DNA from: Morella rubra
Taxonomy: Eukaryota; Streptophyta; Magnoliopsida; Fagales; Myricaceae
NCBI GenBank assembly: GCA_003952965.2
Contig: CM025854.1
Location: 24,459,344-24,523,343 of the forward strand
Reading direction: 5' to 3'
Length of the DNA stretch: 64,000 nt
A model generated the notes under the pieces. That model had not been told where the DNA came from. It saw nothing but the letters and a program-made list of their open reading frames with translations, and searched no databases. A program made the translations under genes and the position numbers. Below, in pieces: positions 23,747 through 35,900 of this stretch. Numbering within the stretch: the first letter of the stretch is position 1; every line of letters starts with the position of its first letter.

Positions 23747-24634
23747 CTACGGGCAAAAAGTTCTACCCTGACGAGTCCTATGACTAGGAATATTGAAGTG
23801 CCTTATCCTCCCTTCTTGTTCCCTCAAGTACCCTTCACAGAGAAAAGCATTAGAGAACTTGTCCTCCACAACTCTATCTACATCGTGAACAAACACATCG
23901 GTCTCACCCTCCTCTCTGTTCCTAGCCATCAACCCAGCCGTGTAAATAGCACCCATCCTTCCGGGCGCATTATCAAACCACCCAGTAGGCGCATCCACCA
24001 TAATCAAGTCCCATTCCATGTCATACACTTCATTTGGGAAGTTCTTGAGGGCAAGTTGGCACTTGGAGAATCTTGGATCACTCACAGTTTTGCATTCTTC
24101 TTCCATTCCAATCTTCATGAGCTCGTCAGCCTGGTGAACCTTGGTGTCATATTCTACGTGGTATGACTCTAAGGTGGGTAAACGTTCTAGGATTTGCCCG
24201 ATCCAGGCCTTGTCTTCTTCGAGGAAAACCGTGCGGCCACCGTGGTTGAGTGAGGTCCACATGAGGCTGTCATGGCCTAGGCCAAATACAAGGAAGTTGC
24301 ATGGTGATTTCTTTGCCAGGACTCTTGCTGACACAGAGATTTCACTGAAGGTTTGTTGAGGGGTAATGTTGGTTGTTGCATAGTGGATGAGAGCGTTTGC
24401 TAGGGAAGGTGGGGTTTTGTTGCAAGTTGCTGTGACGACGGATGAGCATGCCGATGATGTTGTTGTTAATTGTGGTTCTTGAGCATGGTTTGTCGAGTTC
24501 GAGAGGTGAATTCCTGGAATGGATGGCTCGAAAGACGAAAAGCTGGATCTCATTATGAGGAGGAGGATGCCGAGGAAGAAAGAGCAGATGAGGACGAGCT
24601 TGAGATTAATCGAGAACTGAGCTTTGGACTTCAT
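23747..24634 (-). CDS. Glucuronoxylan 4-O-methyltransferase (DUF579)
   Basis: A single-exon, 295-residue type II Golgi membrane protein. It transfers a methyl group from S-adenosylmethionine to O-4 of glucuronic acid side chains on xylan in secondary walls. The short N-terminus is followed by a signal anchor at about residues 11-28 (LKLVLICSFFLGILLLIM), a variable Ser/Thr-rich stem, and the DUF579 domain from about residue 75. The SAM-binding motif VFGLGHDSLMW is at 116-126, the acidic VFLEED at 136-141 and VDAPTG at 213-218. All family landmarks and the C-terminal RTFCP are present. The length is usual for GXM-type members, which distinguishes it from IRX15 relatives that carry a longer N-terminus. 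No break is seen. Confidence 0.94.
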   Translation of the reverse strand: MKSKAQFSINLKLVLICSFFLGILLLIMRSSFSSFEPSIPGIHLSNSTNHAQEPQLTTTSSACSSVVTATCNKTPPSLANALIHYATTNITPQQTFSEISVSARVLAKKSPCNFLVFGLGHDSLMWTSLNHGGRTVFLEEDKAWIGQILERLPTLESYHVEYDTKVHQADELMKIGMEEECKTVSDPRFSKCQLALKNFPNEVYDMEWDLIMVDAPTGWFDNAPGRMGAIYTAGLMARNREEGETDVFVHDVDRVVEDKFSNAFLCEGYLREQEGRIRHFNIPSHRTRQGRTFCP

Positions 24635-26740
24635 GGTTCTTGACGGCCTTGATTTTTGTTGTTGAGAGAAGAAAGAGAGAGAAAGAGAGAGAATATAATG
24701 GCTTCTCCTAATTTAGGTCTGGCATCCGATGCTTTTCAGTCTGAATGGAAAAGACCATAAAAGGGGAGCTTGAGATGGGGTAGGAAATAGAGCGTTTGGT
24801 GGAGATATTCGGTCTTAAATTTGGCCTCGTGTAAGGTGATGACAACTACACGGTCCAATACAAACGTTACATATACGGGTTGAAGAAAAAGAAAGAAAGA
24901 AGATCGTTAAAATCAAGGACCTTGATTCGATGAACTATTCTTTTCCCCCATGGCCATGGAAGTGGGGTGACTTGAAAGGGAAGGGAGGAGAGATAAAAGC
25001 ACTGTCGTTTTGTGGGTTTTGACTGTCTCAATGTATTAGAGATGAAGCAAAGAAGTTAGCATGATGTAGACATGAAAACCACTCAGGTAGTTGTTGGTAC
25101 GGACAACATGGTTGGTAGATCTGCCAAGTGTTTTCTGCAATATTGTACTCAATTTCTTTTCTCTTTTTCCTATTCGAAAATTTTACGTAGTTGGAAATGT
25201 TAATTGTAGCACGATATGGCCTTCTGATAAAATAATCCCTTTAGGAAGGGATTTGATGTGCTGGCTTTAGGAATAGAAGATAAAGTTTAGGAAAAGGTAA
25301 GAGAGTCGGTATAACTTTATGACTCAGCCTTGATTATTGCAAAGTTCTGCGACCTAATCATGAAGCCTTTGAATACAAGCTTATACCGGGCCTTCAAATT
25401 GACGCGTTAATACAGGAGGAAAAAAAAAACAACCAAGCCTTTAAATTTATTTTGGTAATCCAACAGAGCACCTTTAAATTTATTATCCAATATTCCTTTA
25501 CTGTCTTTTGCATCACAAAACTCAACCCCTTGTTCCACTATTTGAAGATCGAGATTCTCTCTCTAACTAGATGATGATTGAATTTAGTGAGAAATAGGTA
25601 AAATATGTTGGTTTTATAATATTTAATGCATGTTATGTGTCTCTCTTATTAGATTATCCAATTCAAAAAGAAAATGAGAAAGAATAGTAATCTACAAATT
25701 GAAGAGACAATCCAAGGTTTATGAACACAAATTAATAATCAAACACTTCGCAACCTAGTGGTTTACTTTTTCCAATGTCTTAAGTTTAAAATTACATAGG
25801 TGCTACCAATCATTTGAGATCACTCTCAAGGCTTATAGCATGATAATTTTTCAACTTGTATGGAATGGAAGATTAATCTTGAAATTAATCGAAATACATG
25901 TAAACTGGCCTGGACACTTAGTCAACCATATTACAACAAAGAGTCTAGTTATATTTGGGACAGTTAGACTATCTTTTTATATTTCGCACATTATTAGATG
26001 CAATCAGGTGTCATCACCTAGCATCTTCATTTTATAAAAAGGATTGACAAGTTCAATAGTGGTTAGCCTTATCATTTCTGTAGATATTGCAAAGAAGAAG
26101 AAGAAAGTGGCATGCCCGTCATGGGGTTAAGCCAACATGACAATTAATTATGTTTGTATAAAGTCTTCTCTTTACACCTAGAAAAAAAATATAAAGTCTT
26201 CTCTTTAGGCTATGGAGATTATTGGATGAAGGCTCTCAAAAAAAATAATCACCCATATGAATGATCAAACTCGAGAGAGAGTCAAGAAAAGGAAAATAAA
26301 TCGAAGAAGGAACACTCTAATAATCGTACGTCTCAGTACTAATTTGATTAAAGTTAACATATTTTGATTAAAGTAGCAAGGTTGGCAGTATGCAACATTT
26401 ATATCGATTCGGTACAAAAATTAACCCCTGAAATAAAAATGACCCCATTGAGATCTTCACTTTGATTAGTTCCAGAAATAGTAATATTTTCTAATGGTTC
26501 TGCCCCAACTTCAATTATGAAAATACAATATTGGGCTGGGTTACTTGTTTTTTTTTTTTAGACAGGTATCCGCAATGCTCCAAAAAAAAAGTAACTTGCG
26601 GCTTGTGCAATTTGGGAGTAGGAGTAGGAGGAGGAGACAGGGTTTTTCTGACAGAAAGACGGGGTTTTGCACAAACTGACGTTCTTGTCTTCCTGAAGGA
26701 TTAGAAGGGAAACAGGAAGGGGGAGAGGGGGAGACAGAGC
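24635..26740. other. Intergenic between two divergent genes
   Basis: Promoter sides of the xylan methyltransferase (left) and the queuine tRNA-ribosyltransferase subunit (right). AT-rich with no supported ORF. A (GA)-rich leader at 24661-24693 precedes the methyltransferase start. A near-duplicate ataaagtcttctctttag occurs at about 26158 and 26192. Confidence 0.5.
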
Positions 26741-29700
26741 ATGAAGTTCACGGTAAAGGCTTGGAGCAACGGAAGGGCGAGGGCAGGGGTGCTCCAGCTG
26801 GGCAGCTGCCCTGGCCCGATAGAGACACCTTCTCTCCTCATTTCTACTCGTAAAGGGCTGCCCTTTTTCATTCCCCCCGACCTCCTTCCCTCTCTTCCTT
26901 CTCCTGATTCACATCTACTCCAAGTTTGCCCCCTTCACTTGTAAGTATTTGCCGCTGTACCCGTTATCTTATTACTTAATTTTTGTTTTTTGTTTTGTCT
27001 GTATACAATGCATGCTTGGTTTGTGTCTTGTAAGATATATGATATAAGAAGTGGCCTAAAGGTGTTTGTGAATGGGCTGTTTGAGTTTCTTGTTGAGTTG
27101 TTGTGCCCACTTAGATATTATATGAGTTATAGGGTCACGGCGTTGGCGTCCCAGTGGCTTTGAAGACGGATTTAGACCGTAGCAGAGAGGGGTTTTGGAT
27201 TTATACTGTTCTGTAGTATAGCCCGTTATGTTGGTTTGGTCAAGTAAATGGTGAAGAAACTGCAATGAAATTGTGTTTTAGATGAATCAGTGCCAGATAA
27301 TACAAACCTGAGTTTCAACCTTTTTTTTTGTCGAGAAAGGTTACTCGTTCATGTGTCTAATAACAATGGAGTCGTCAAAATGAAAATAAACAAAAAATGG
27401 AAGATATCTAGTGGGTCTAGTTGAAGCATGGAGACTGTCGTCCTTGAAACCGATTTCATCCTCTGGAGACCGTAGACCGGTGCATAAGGGGATGGCTTTT
27501 GGTCTCCAGGATTTGACCACTGCTACGGACATTGATAAGGGTGCACTCCCTGTATCAGAGCAATACAGCTAGAACTGATGATTGGGAAATTTATGGACCC
27601 AGCAGATAATGAGGAAGAAGAGAGGTGCTAAAAGAGCATTACTACCTCAGTTGGAGTTCAAAGTCAGAGCCTTTTGCAGAAGACTTCGAGGATTGATAAC
27701 AAAGAGTTGATAAAAGAGGTAGTAATTCTCCAACAGCTACTGTGGAAAGGTTGGAAAACAATATTTGTACTGTAGAATTTATCACCACATAATTAAGTCA
27801 ATAACTTTGTAAACATTAACATTTTAAGAAATTTGAAGGATAGAAGTTACCCTCCAGAAAAAATTCAAGAGACAATGAATATGTTTTACTCATTTGTAGT
27901 TAATTTAGTGACTAAGCAAGCTGTCAGATATTATTTTAACTCTACAGCGCAGAAGGAATTTCACCAAAAGCAATATCAAGTATTGGTGGACTTCATCACA
28001 TGCTTGGTCTGCATGACTATGGACTTGCAGCTGTAGCAAGGGACTCTATTCAATGCCTTCCAGAATGTAACAGCACCAACAAACTTGGAGCATCGTTTGA
28101 GACTCCTTGTGGTCGTCTTTTGGTAATTGGCCAGTATAGCTTCTTGACCAGATTAACTTCTACTAGATGAATTTATAAAAATTTAACTACATGTTGTGTG
28201 CCTTCAGATTAAACCTGCAGATTACATGGAAATGATTTGTTCCCTGAGGCCAAACATATGGGCTACTTTGGCTGATGAAGTGCCTTCATGGGTAGCTGAC
28301 AAGAGAAACAAGACCTCGGTGGATCGATCTGTGAGGTGGCTCGATGAATGCATTGCATTAGGCCCAGTAAGAATTATAGTCTTAATTTGTGTCATTATCT
28401 GAAATCCATATTTGGACATTATGAATTTACTGTGTGAAGATGTTTCCTTAGTTATCAATTGCTAGTCATCATGCACTGTTTGAGATTTTAAATGAAACTT
28501 GATTAAGTGATGTTATGTAATTTGAAGTCTAGCAATACAAAAATCTTGAGGAGCTATGATTTGTGGGACATCTCTGTATTTGTGAACAAATGTGGGTACA
28601 ACAAAAGGTTTCAGGAATTTCAAGCTCATTGCTTTCCTTTGTTGCGGGGTTTTCTTTTTGTACATTCAATCTTGGTGGTGGCAATATTTAAATTGTGAGT
28701 TCACTAAATGCATGAGTGAGATCAATGTGATAAGACTCTGTGTTGTAAAGATTTGTTGATAAGGAGCATGTATTGATATATAAAATGTAGGCAGGTGGAG
28801 CTGTTTTTGGAGCTATTGTTGGGGGCTCTAGTATGGAAGAACGCCAACGATGTGCACAAGAGGTAGCTAGGCGCAATGTATCAGGTTTCTACATTTTTTT
28901 CATTAAATGTTTTGTGAAGATTTAGGCATTGCTTAGAGAAGTTACAGTTGGTGGTGCCAAAATATTTTTTCCAGTTCATTATTAATGTTTTTCCATGTTG
29001 GCGGGTGTGTAACACATACGATGCCAACATGCTCATCCAAACATTTGGCATATATGTCTTGTTGAGCTTTTTTTCTCTTATGGTTTATTTGGTTTGTCAA
29101 CTTCACCACCAGCTCCTATGTAGGTTTCTGGATTGGAGGCTTTGGGCTTGGAGAAAACATGGATGAGCGCCCTGCTCTCCTTAATTCTGTTACTGTAAGA
29201 CCCTCAATTCTAAGTACTGGAAGCTCTTGAATTCCTCTTATGATGTTGCCAATGCATTGTAATGGTGTATTGGACATGCTTTTGGTATACTCTTTCCTCC
29301 ATGCTCTTTTGTAGTTTCTTCTTTTGCAACATCGTAGAATTTTGTTTTATATCAATTTTTCAACAGAGCTTCATGTGGTAAGAGAAAAAAGGCTTCAGCT
29401 TTGCCCCTTGTCTTTAAAACTATGAAAATGAGTGCAATTTTCTGTCAACTTTGTAGCAGTACATGTTCCATGCTTGATGATTAAATGAACCCAACATTAT
29501 AGAACTACCTCCCATTTTGGTAACCTCACATCTGTATGACATATGATCCAAATGCAATTCCTAGAAAGCTGCAGCATAAAAAATCAGTAAACTCTCATTA
29601 ACTGTTGAGCATCTGTTGCAAATAATTGGCGCTTAAGATGGGACCAGTTATGTTTGCACCATGATTAAAGTAAACGCATATATGGATCATTGAATGCCTG

Positions 29701-31771
29701 TATAAATGGTAAAACACAAGCCATATAGCATGCTCCATTTGACTTGGACTATGTATTGAAGCGGGAAGTGTTGAACGGAGTAGCTGAAAGTCCAATTTAC
29801 CATGTCTTAGGAACCACACACCAAATGGATCCAGTCACTGAAAGGGCCTTTTCATGCATTGAGACTGGTTATTTCTTTATACATTTCTGAAACTTGATGC
29901 TGCTGCCAAATGTGCAGGATATTTTACCCAAGGAAAAGCCGCGCCTGATATGTGGCCTAGGACTTCCAGGTACCATATTTGCCATTATTACTAGTTTTTG
30001 ATTTCTTTTTATTACTAGTTTTTGATTTCTTTTTTTCTTTTTGATTTGGTTTTTGCATTGCTGTGGAGATATTTTAAGCTTAGTTCTATCACAGATTTCC
30101 TTCACTTGTCTTGGTCTATGACTTATATAAAATAACAGCTTGCATCCAAAACATCTGATGTAGCCTATGTCATATGCAGCCTCTTAAAAATGTGAATTTC
30201 ACATTAGCATTTATTTGAACCAAAGGGTCCAGTGCTTGATCTTTATCTCGGATGTTGACTCAGGTCCAGTGGGGATATAGTTGGTTCATGACTTGCAAAC
30301 CGCTCATGGTTGCATATCTGCAGTAGTTATTCCTCTTCAGGAACACGTTCTCAGTACTAAAATGTATCTTTGTTTACATATATCATAGTGAATTCATAAT
30401 TTATCAGCAAATGAACTCTGTTATTAATCTCACAGAGGAGGTCTTGCAGGGTGTTGCTTCAGGGGTTGATCTATTTGACTCAGTGTATGTAGCTCATTTC
30501 ACTACTTGTCATCTTCTGAATTCTGCTTTTCTGTGTTAATTTTTCGAAAATTTGAATTATTTACCTTACTTTGCAGGTATATATGTCACCTTACCCTTAG
30601 AGGCTTTGCACTTACCTTTCCACTGGATGGAATTGGTGTAAATGAGTCTGATTGTCAGCTTGGTGATAACGGGAGTGACCGGACAAAGATTAATCTAAGG
30701 GCTACAGTTTACAGGTAACCGATTAATATGCTTCTCTACATTCAATATGACTGCCGTAATATTTGAAAATTTGTTGATCCTGGCCTTTCGGTGGCAGGAT
30801 TCAAAATTCTGATTGTTGTACTAGCCTTGTTCCTTCTTATATGGGAGGTTAAAACATTTTATGCAGCCTGTTCCTAATAATTTAATCTAAATTAGGTGGA
30901 AAATGGATGAAAGTTGTTTTCTTTCTCACATCAGATCAAAATAATCCTATCCTTTTCTTGTAGTATCTCTGAGTACGTCTTACCATCAACTCTTATTATG
31001 GTACATGGATTTTTTTAGTTGATGTTAGTTCCACATAATGGACACCTCGATGGTTCTCCAGGATGAAAGAGTGTTAGCTATAAGGCATGGGGCATTGTCA
31101 ACTATTTATGCATCAATCATATAATTTCGTAGTCTTTTCTGTTTACAGGGGGTGAAAAAGCACTCTTGTGTATTCTACGTTCAAGTTTCTTAAGATCTTA
31201 TCCGCATTCTGAAGCATGATGTTTAACATAAGCTCTTACTTCTAGCTAATTTCTAGTTGCCAAATCACGAAATTTTTAATGTCAATCTGCCTATAAGTAC
31301 ACCATTGCCTGAAAGCTCTGGCGGCATTTTCTGTTTTGTAGTCTTGGAAAGTTTGGTTTGTGTATCTATCATCCTGTTTGTTGAAGTTCATGATATATCT
31401 CGGCTGGATTTTTTCCCCTTATCCAGGAAAGATACTTCACCGATAATCAAAAGCTGCGGCTGCTATACATGCCAGAACCATACACGAGCATACATTAATC
31501 ACCTGCTCAATGTTCATGAAATGCTGGCTCAGATTCTGCTGGAAATGTACAAATCTCATTCGGCCCCATAATAACTGTGGTTTTTTATATATAGTTATGG
31601 CAACGACCATAATCTTGTTCTTGATGTTGCAGACATAATACACACCACTATCTGGGATTCTTCCGTGCAATAAGGGAAGCAGTTAAGGCAGGACGATTTG
31701 AGCAGTTCCGACAACAGTTCGTTAAGAGTCGGCGTGACCATCTGGCTATGGCTGCCGTCGCCCATGCTTAA
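26741..31771 (+). CDS. QTRT2: Queuine tRNA-ribosyltransferase accessory subunit 2 (QTRT2-like)
   Basis: Non-catalytic partner of the eukaryotic tRNA-guanine transglycosylase that swaps G34 for queuine in GUN-anticodon tRNAs. Ten exons: 26741-26940, 27948-28122, 28208-28366, 28791-28884, 29124-29194, 29918-29969, 30436-30484, 30577-30714, 31427-31546, 31633-31771. All introns are GT-AG in phase and give 398 residues. Landmarks: N-terminal RARAGVLQLGSCPGPIETPS, SSIGGLHHMLGLHDYG, GFWIGGFGLGENMDERPALL, GVDLFDS. The zinc site CGCYTCQNHTRAYINHLL has Cys323, Cys325 and Cys328 with a downstream His, as in the TGT family. The length agrees with plant homologues. The start is the first Met, matching the conserved N-terminus. 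The first intron is about 1 kb. Confidence 0.92.
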
Positions 31772-32970
31772 GTTAGGATTTCACCACGCTTTAATTTTTG
31801 AAGACATGTCTATCAATGAGAAAGTGTACTCGTCCACTAAGTTAATTAGGGCCTATTAGGTTGCAGAAATTTTTGAACGTTGAGAATTATTTGTTTATTT
31901 GGAGTTCATACTAAAAAAAAATATAAAATTTCAGATATATTTTTCACCAATTTTGTTCGGATCACATGAGCTTAATTTATAGTATTTTTAAGAGGACTAG
32001 AAAGATTTAAATTGTCTAATTACAAACTCTCATGTTAGCCATTGAATTAACGATCTGATCACAGTGGATAATCTCTAAAATTAAGAATAATAGTGAACAT
32101 AAAACACATTTGTTTAAATACAAAATCATTTGCATTTCTCAGTAAAAAGTCGGATACAAGTGCAATTTTACTTGGATAAAATGTACAATTTATTGGTTTT
32201 TTCAATAAGGAAAGGTGGGACTTAGTAATATTTTTGCATTTCCAGAGAGTGGGAATTTGAGGATTTTCAAAAGGAGTTGTGATGCTCGAAATTCATCCTG
32301 AATTCTTACGTAACGAACACGCCCTTAAGATATAATAATAATAAAAAAAGAACACGCCCTTAAGACATTCACTAACGTTTTGAGATCAATCTTATGATCC
32401 CTTGATTTAAAAAAAAAAAAAAAAAAATCTTATGATCCCTTGACCTCCGATCCTTCCTTTCATCCTAAACAACTTCAGTATTCAGTTAGATTTGCTTAGC
32501 CAAAACGGGAAAAGAAAATCTGAGTTGGATTTGAAGTATAAAATTTCTGTCCGGCCCAACTTGCGCACGCATGACGGCACAATTGAATACTTCATTAGAC
32601 AAAAGACGTTTACATGTTACATCTGTTCTTCTTTTTCTTCCTTTTTCCTTCACGTTTTGTTTTCTAAGTCATCATTAAACAGTTAGCTCTGCTTGGGATT
32701 GTACTTGATACCCAGATTGTTATGAGAGAATGATCCTGCCAGGAAAGCAAATCCTAGATGGGAATTTTCAAAGATGGCTTAGTGATTATCACCAAACATC
32801 CTGGAGATTTTCTACTACAGCAAGTACAGAATTGAATTTAGCTCCATTTTGGGTTCTAAGAGTACATGGAGAAGGCTTCTTTTTTTTTTTTTTTTCACAG
32901 GAAAAAAGCTACACAGGCACTGACAAACAAAGAGGAAGGTACCTGCAGAATTTGGCAGAAGTTGAAACTA
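31772..32970. other. Intergenic between convergent genes
   Basis: The 3' flanks of the QTRT2-like gene and the thioredoxin-fold gene. Contains two small direct repeats: gaacacgcccttaaga (about 32323 and 32350) and atcttatgatcccttga (about 32389 and 32428), the second pair split by an A run. No gene. Confidence 0.55.
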
Positions 32971-35900
32971 TTAGGTGGGTATTGAATATGTCTGGAGCAG
33001 ATAAGACAAGATCCTCTTGTAGTCACCAAATTGAACACCAGTGTTGGGATCAATGAAGAAGGGCACCTGCATGAGAAGAGAAAACTAGTGGAGTCATGCT
33101 TAAAGTTCCCTACCAGTGGAAAACACACATGCGGACGATCGTCATAAATATCTTCAGCATACAATAAACCATGTAAGAGGTAGACGATCTCCCCCCTACC
33201 CCGCAACATAAAAAAAGAGGACTTTCTGTGTGTGTGCGTGCAAGTATTACCACCTCATGATGGCAGCAGAGATAGACTGATTGTGTAGAACCTCAAGGTC
33301 AAAGGAAAGGCACGAGTGACTAGGATATTCAGAAAAGAAAACTACTTGCCAACTGAAGTTCTTCTCAGCCAAAGCACACTCATCAATACAAATTATGGAT
33401 TGCCTAAATGTTGCTAACCTCTTTAGATCCAGATGCATCAAGAAGTAATTTTGTCCGCCGCGAACCTTCGCCCACATTGTGGAGGATATATGGAAGCTCC
33501 AACTCACAGAGTGCCTCACGCACAATTCGTGCATACTGGAAAGAAGAGAGAGGTCAGGAAAAAGGAAGTCAAATATATGGTTTTTCTAACAACTGTATTA
33601 TTGAATAGATAATTCACGATAAGGAGAACACAAATTACTTAATTGTCCAGCATACTAAGATGTCAGCAAACAGGAACCATTTGATGTATAAAGCAAGATC
33701 ATCTAATCCACAGAGGGACTGGAGTACTCGTCTCGTCAGATTTTTTTTTTTTTGAATAACTCTTACCAGATTGTTTTCATAGGAGAAGAGTTCCAACATT
33801 TTGGGTGGTAAGTCTTGTCTGGCCTTTTCCCACAATGTCATTCCTCTACCTGCTCGGAGAATTGTTGGCATCCATCCTGTGAACAGTGTGCTGCATATGT
33901 GGCAGAGAGAGAGAGAGAGAGAGAGAGTTAGACTGCAAGCTAAGTGAATCCCAAACTGAGCTCACTCAAAGTAAGTGTAGATTCATGTGTAAATACATCC
34001 CATTTGTACCACAATCTATCTGTACCCCAAAACCGTGTCATCTTTGTATACTTTTGAAATGCATATGAGAACTATAGACCTCGTGCAAACTTCTATGTTA
34101 TTAGCTTTCACTACTTGACAACTTACATGCTGTTTTGCATAAAGACAGAAGTTACCGTACATGTTATACACCCCAAACAATATATCAATATCATCTTGAG
34201 GCATATGAACACTTGATCATCATAAAATATGGTTAGCTCGGCTGGTAAGGCCCTGGGTATGCTCCCCAGAGGTCACCAATTCGAGTCACCCTAACCAGTC
34301 GTAATCCTCAGGGCCCAGGGTTAACCGTGCACTCCCACCAGCCACAATCCACTCCCCACCTGGCTCAAGGTCTGTCTCAACCGGGGCACAGGGCTGGGCA
34401 CGGGTTTCTCTTGTTACCGAAAAAAATAAAAATACAATTGGAAGACATTTTATCCCACAGCAATTAAAAACTTCAAGTTTCCAAGTTGCATGCATTAGAA
34501 TACTCGTAAGAAATTTCCAAAATCCAATACCTTTCCAAAAGTCCTGTCGATGGGCTTCTCCCAGCATATTGTTTGAATAGATAATTCACGATATCACCTA
34601 TCAGCAGAAGTTAGAGAATGCACGTTAAAGACCATTTACACTAGGTGAAACTAGGTCCAGAAAGCAAGGGGCCTCAAGATAAATTTGATTATAAGCAAAA
34701 ATTTGCGGGGTAGACCTATAATCTTAGTTCTTAAAATTGTGTAGGAGACGGCCATAAGACAGCGCAAAATAATCGCTTCACATATCCCTTAGGTGATCCA
34801 TAAATTCAAAATAAACCTCAAATGCAGAGAATGATTCTCATCAATCAGCTGAGGCAACACTATTTCTCCATTTTTTGAGGGGGGAAAAAAAACGATGTAG
34901 TTATCATCAGCAATCCTGTGATGGTTCAAGAGATGGTTCTCAGATCCACTTTGTCCAAAATCTAAATCTTCATTTTTGCTTGAGGTTATGAAGCCCAGAT
35001 TTCCCTTTAGTACATGTATGCATTGGTGCTAAGCAATTGTCTGATTAGCCAATCAGAGTAGGTGCTTCAACTGTCTAGACCCCTCCATCAGCCTCTTTTA
35101 TGGCTCCATAAAAATTATAAACAGCTTTATGTTAAGAAGTGTCACTAACTGGCAGTCCAATAACTGACCCCTATTAGCCATACATGGATTTTAGTTATTA
35201 CTCGCGCTCACTCAAAGTTGTCCAGTTAATTCACTGATTCATGCTATCCATCTTGCCTATCCCTTCACTGCTGCAACCAGTCAACCAGGCTTCTCCCTCT
35301 ATTTATACTAACTAAAGTTCTAAAAAATTTATATGAAAGATACTATCTTACTAGTCAGCAGTTGATAGCTAGGTCGACATTGTATATTCCAATTTTAATG
35401 TGTGAAAATAACAACATTTTCCCTACAGGATAATCTGCTGCCTTTGATATTCCTTCGCCAACCGAAGTATTATGATGGCAATAACCGTGTTTGCTGTTAG
35501 AAGTACACTGGTGTTCTCCCCATGTGGCTCACACCCTACCGACAGAGACATTGTAGCCAATGAGACCACAGATATAGCTGGGATTGCTCAAATCGATGGA
35601 TAGCACCAGTAATTTAAAGACATTTAGCAATCACCTTTGCAATCATTATGATATCCACTAAATGGATAGCTGAGGCATCCATATTGTGTAATTCACTCAC
35701 AAGAAACCTGATCTTATCCAAAGAAACTACATGTAAATAAGACAACATGCATGCATGTGAAAATTAAGCTTCAAGCTTACCACTTTCGTACAACGAAATA
35801 CCAGTATTTGGATCAATGAGGAAAGGAAACCTGCATGGAAATTCCATAATTATAAATAATTCATTAAGGTAAAGAAGAACAAAAAGATGGATGATACTGT

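Noticed and set aside
23780..24359. Plus-strand open frames over the xylan methyltransferase
   Set aside because: Antisense shadows of a well-supported coding sequence.
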